Below are positions 7,630 to 8,744 of a stretch of DNA of 8,744 nt, piece by piece (position 1 is the first letter of the stretch; the number at the start of each line of letters is the position of its first letter). The position numbers were made by a program, and so were the translations under genes. The stretch lies in NCBI GenBank assembly GCA_902765035.1, contig CACWYF010000037.1:1-8744 (forward strand), in the 5' to 3' direction. This DNA comes from an uncultured Eubacteriales bacterium (lineage in GTDB: Bacteria; Bacillota; Clostridia; Peptostreptococcales; Anaerovoracaceae). Below the pieces are notes generated by a model. It saw only the letters and a program-made list of their open reading frames with translations. It searched no databases and was not told the DNA's origin.

Positions 7630-8744
7630 TTATTCCTCAGTGTACTCTTCGACAACTGTGTCAGCTGGGCCGGCTTCTTTGATGTCAGATTTGGAATCGC
7701 TGACTGCCGGTTCCACATTTACTGGTGTCACAGGAGCTGCTTCCTCGACACGCATCTTGAGACCGTGTGCCTCAAGTGTTTTGACTCTGTTCATACCGAG
7801 CTCTTTGATCTTGCCGTTCCTGCATGCGAGATAGATGATAACGACTGCAATGAATCCGTCAATGAAGAGTGCCGGCAGGCCTCCCTCGACACCGAAATCC
7901 CAGTCGTAGATGAGGTTCGTCATGCCGTTGGCCGCATCGAGATGGAATACCGAAGCCTCGGAAACAAGTCCGCTGTTAGGCAGACCGAAGAGGTAGTTCT
8001 GGGTGAAGTTCCAGCCTGTGTGGATGCCCATTGCGATCCAGATGTTGCCCGAGTACCAGCGCAGGAGCGAATAAGAGATGCCGGTTATCATGATCCCGAC
8101 GATAGGGATCACTGAAACGCCCGGGTTGAATATGTGCAGGAGTCCGAACAGAACGCCGTTCACTGCAATTGCGACCCACAGAGGATAGCGCTCGTGCAGT
8201 CTTTCGTACATAAAACCCCTGCACCACATCTCTTCGGATGAACTCTGAATGCATACGCAGAAGAGCGAGAAGAGGAAGTACGGGATCTGCGATGCCGCGC
8301 AGTCAAAATACAGTTTGATGTCTCCGTGCAGCAGAGCACATGCGATGCAGAAGAAGTTCGTGAGGAAGCCGAGGAGGAGACCCATTCCGAGCATCTTAAA
8401 ACCATTGCGCCTGCGTCCGTAGAGGTCAGCGTACGCATCGTCCTCAGTGAGGAGCTCGCCGGCCGCATAGTCCGGACCGCCGCGCTTGATCAGGAACGAC
8501 TTCCATATGTACCTGTTCTTAGTGAACAGCCAGCACAGGATGAACAGCGTGAGGATATCGACTATCGTGGCGGCATACAGGTCCAGCGTGAAAAACATCT
8601 CGCTGCTGACTTTGCCCTTGATGGACTCCATCAGACTCTCCCAAGCAAGGTGCCCGATTCCAGCGATGAACATGTACCATCCGAGCGTGACGAATATGAT
8701 CCATATCAGATTAGGCCGCAGCCTGTCTATAAGTCTTGGTTTTT
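7630..8744 (-). CDS. CPBP-family (CAAX/Rce1-like) intramembrane metalloprotease, 5' end missing
   Basis: This is a polytopic membrane protein. Counting from the first visible ATG (8673), the CPBP motifs are SSSEEMWCRG with E147, E148 and R152, LFGLLH with H180, and HTGWN with H218 and N222. These are the glutamate and histidine residues expected at the active site. Hydrophobic segments lie around 1-12, 36-51, 95-115, 130-143, 166-181, 187-206 and 267-284. A charged, acidic tail of about 60 residues (286-347) follows. Upstream of 8673 the frame stays open for 23 further codons to the window edge with no ATG, GTG or TTG. Those codons complete the first membrane helix (LIWIIFVTLGWY) after a basic RLRPN, so the real start is almost certainly outside the window. 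Bacterial members act in peptide or bacteriocin processing, self-immunity or unknown roles; this one's substrate is unknown. It may be co-transcribed with the decarboxylase. Confidence 0.88.
   Translation of the reverse strand, partial: KPRLIDRLRPNLIWIIFVTLGWYMFIAGIGHLAWESLMESIKGKVSSEMFFTLDLYAATIVDILTLFILCWLFTKNRYIWKSFLIKRGGPDYAAGELLTEDDAYADLYGRRRNGFKMLGMGLLLGFLTNFFCIACALLHGDIKLYFDCAASQIPYFLFSLFCVCIQSSSEEMWCRGFMYERLHERYPLWVAIAVNGVLFGLLHIFNPGVSVIPIVGIMITGISYSLLRWYSGNIWIAMGIHTGWNFTQNYLFGLPNSGLVSEASVFHLDAANGMTNLIYDWDFGVEGGLPALFIDGFIAVVIIYLACRNGKIKELGMNRVKTLEAHGLKMRVEEAAPVTPVNVEPAVSDSKSDIKEAGPADTVVEEYTEE

Overview
The window looks like chromosomal DNA from a Gram-positive bacterium of the Clostridia type. 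The evidence is strong AGGAGG or poly-G ribosome binding sites, TATAAT-type promoters, compact intrinsic terminators, a CPBP-family membrane protease and a Firmicutes-style Orn/Lys/Arg decarboxylase. Base composition looks close to balanced by eye, but I did not calculate it. The lineage call is an inference, and I cannot go below class with confidence.

Layout, left to right. (1) 1-1419, plus strand: the 3' part of a divergent glutamine synthetase with a long C-terminal extension; its N-terminus is off the left edge. (2) 1422-1510: two 29-base palindromic units in inverted orientation, resembling REP elements, filling most of the gap before serS. (3) 1538-2812: serS, complete, closed by an intrinsic terminator at 2870-2915. 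(4) 2916-3249: 334 bases without a convincing gene. They hold an orphan intrinsic terminator (3107-3136) and then the promoter of pyk (3159-3188). (5) 3250-4665: pyk, complete, with an imperfect terminator at 4703-4749. (6) 4801-5761: a separate transcription unit with its own promoter, encoding an XRE helix-turn-helix fused to a Uma2-type putative nuclease. (7) 5773-5795: a hairpin in a 38-base gap between convergent genes, best read as the terminator of the minus-strand unit. (8) 5800-7539, minus strand: a PLP-dependent Orn/Lys/Arg-type decarboxylase carrying a low-complexity insert. (9) 7630-8744, minus strand: a CPBP intramembrane protease whose reading frame is open to the right edge, so its true start is outside the window.

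Functionally this is mostly housekeeping metabolism: nitrogen assimilation, serine tRNA charging, the last step of glycolysis and polyamine or acid-stress chemistry. The genes do not form one obvious pathway. The least ordinary items are the XRE-Uma2 fusion, the REP-like inverted pair next to serS, the atypical glutamine synthetase and the orphan terminator upstream of pyk. I found no CRISPR array, phage module, insertion sequence, rRNA or tRNA, and nothing I can defend as a wholly new multi-gene system.
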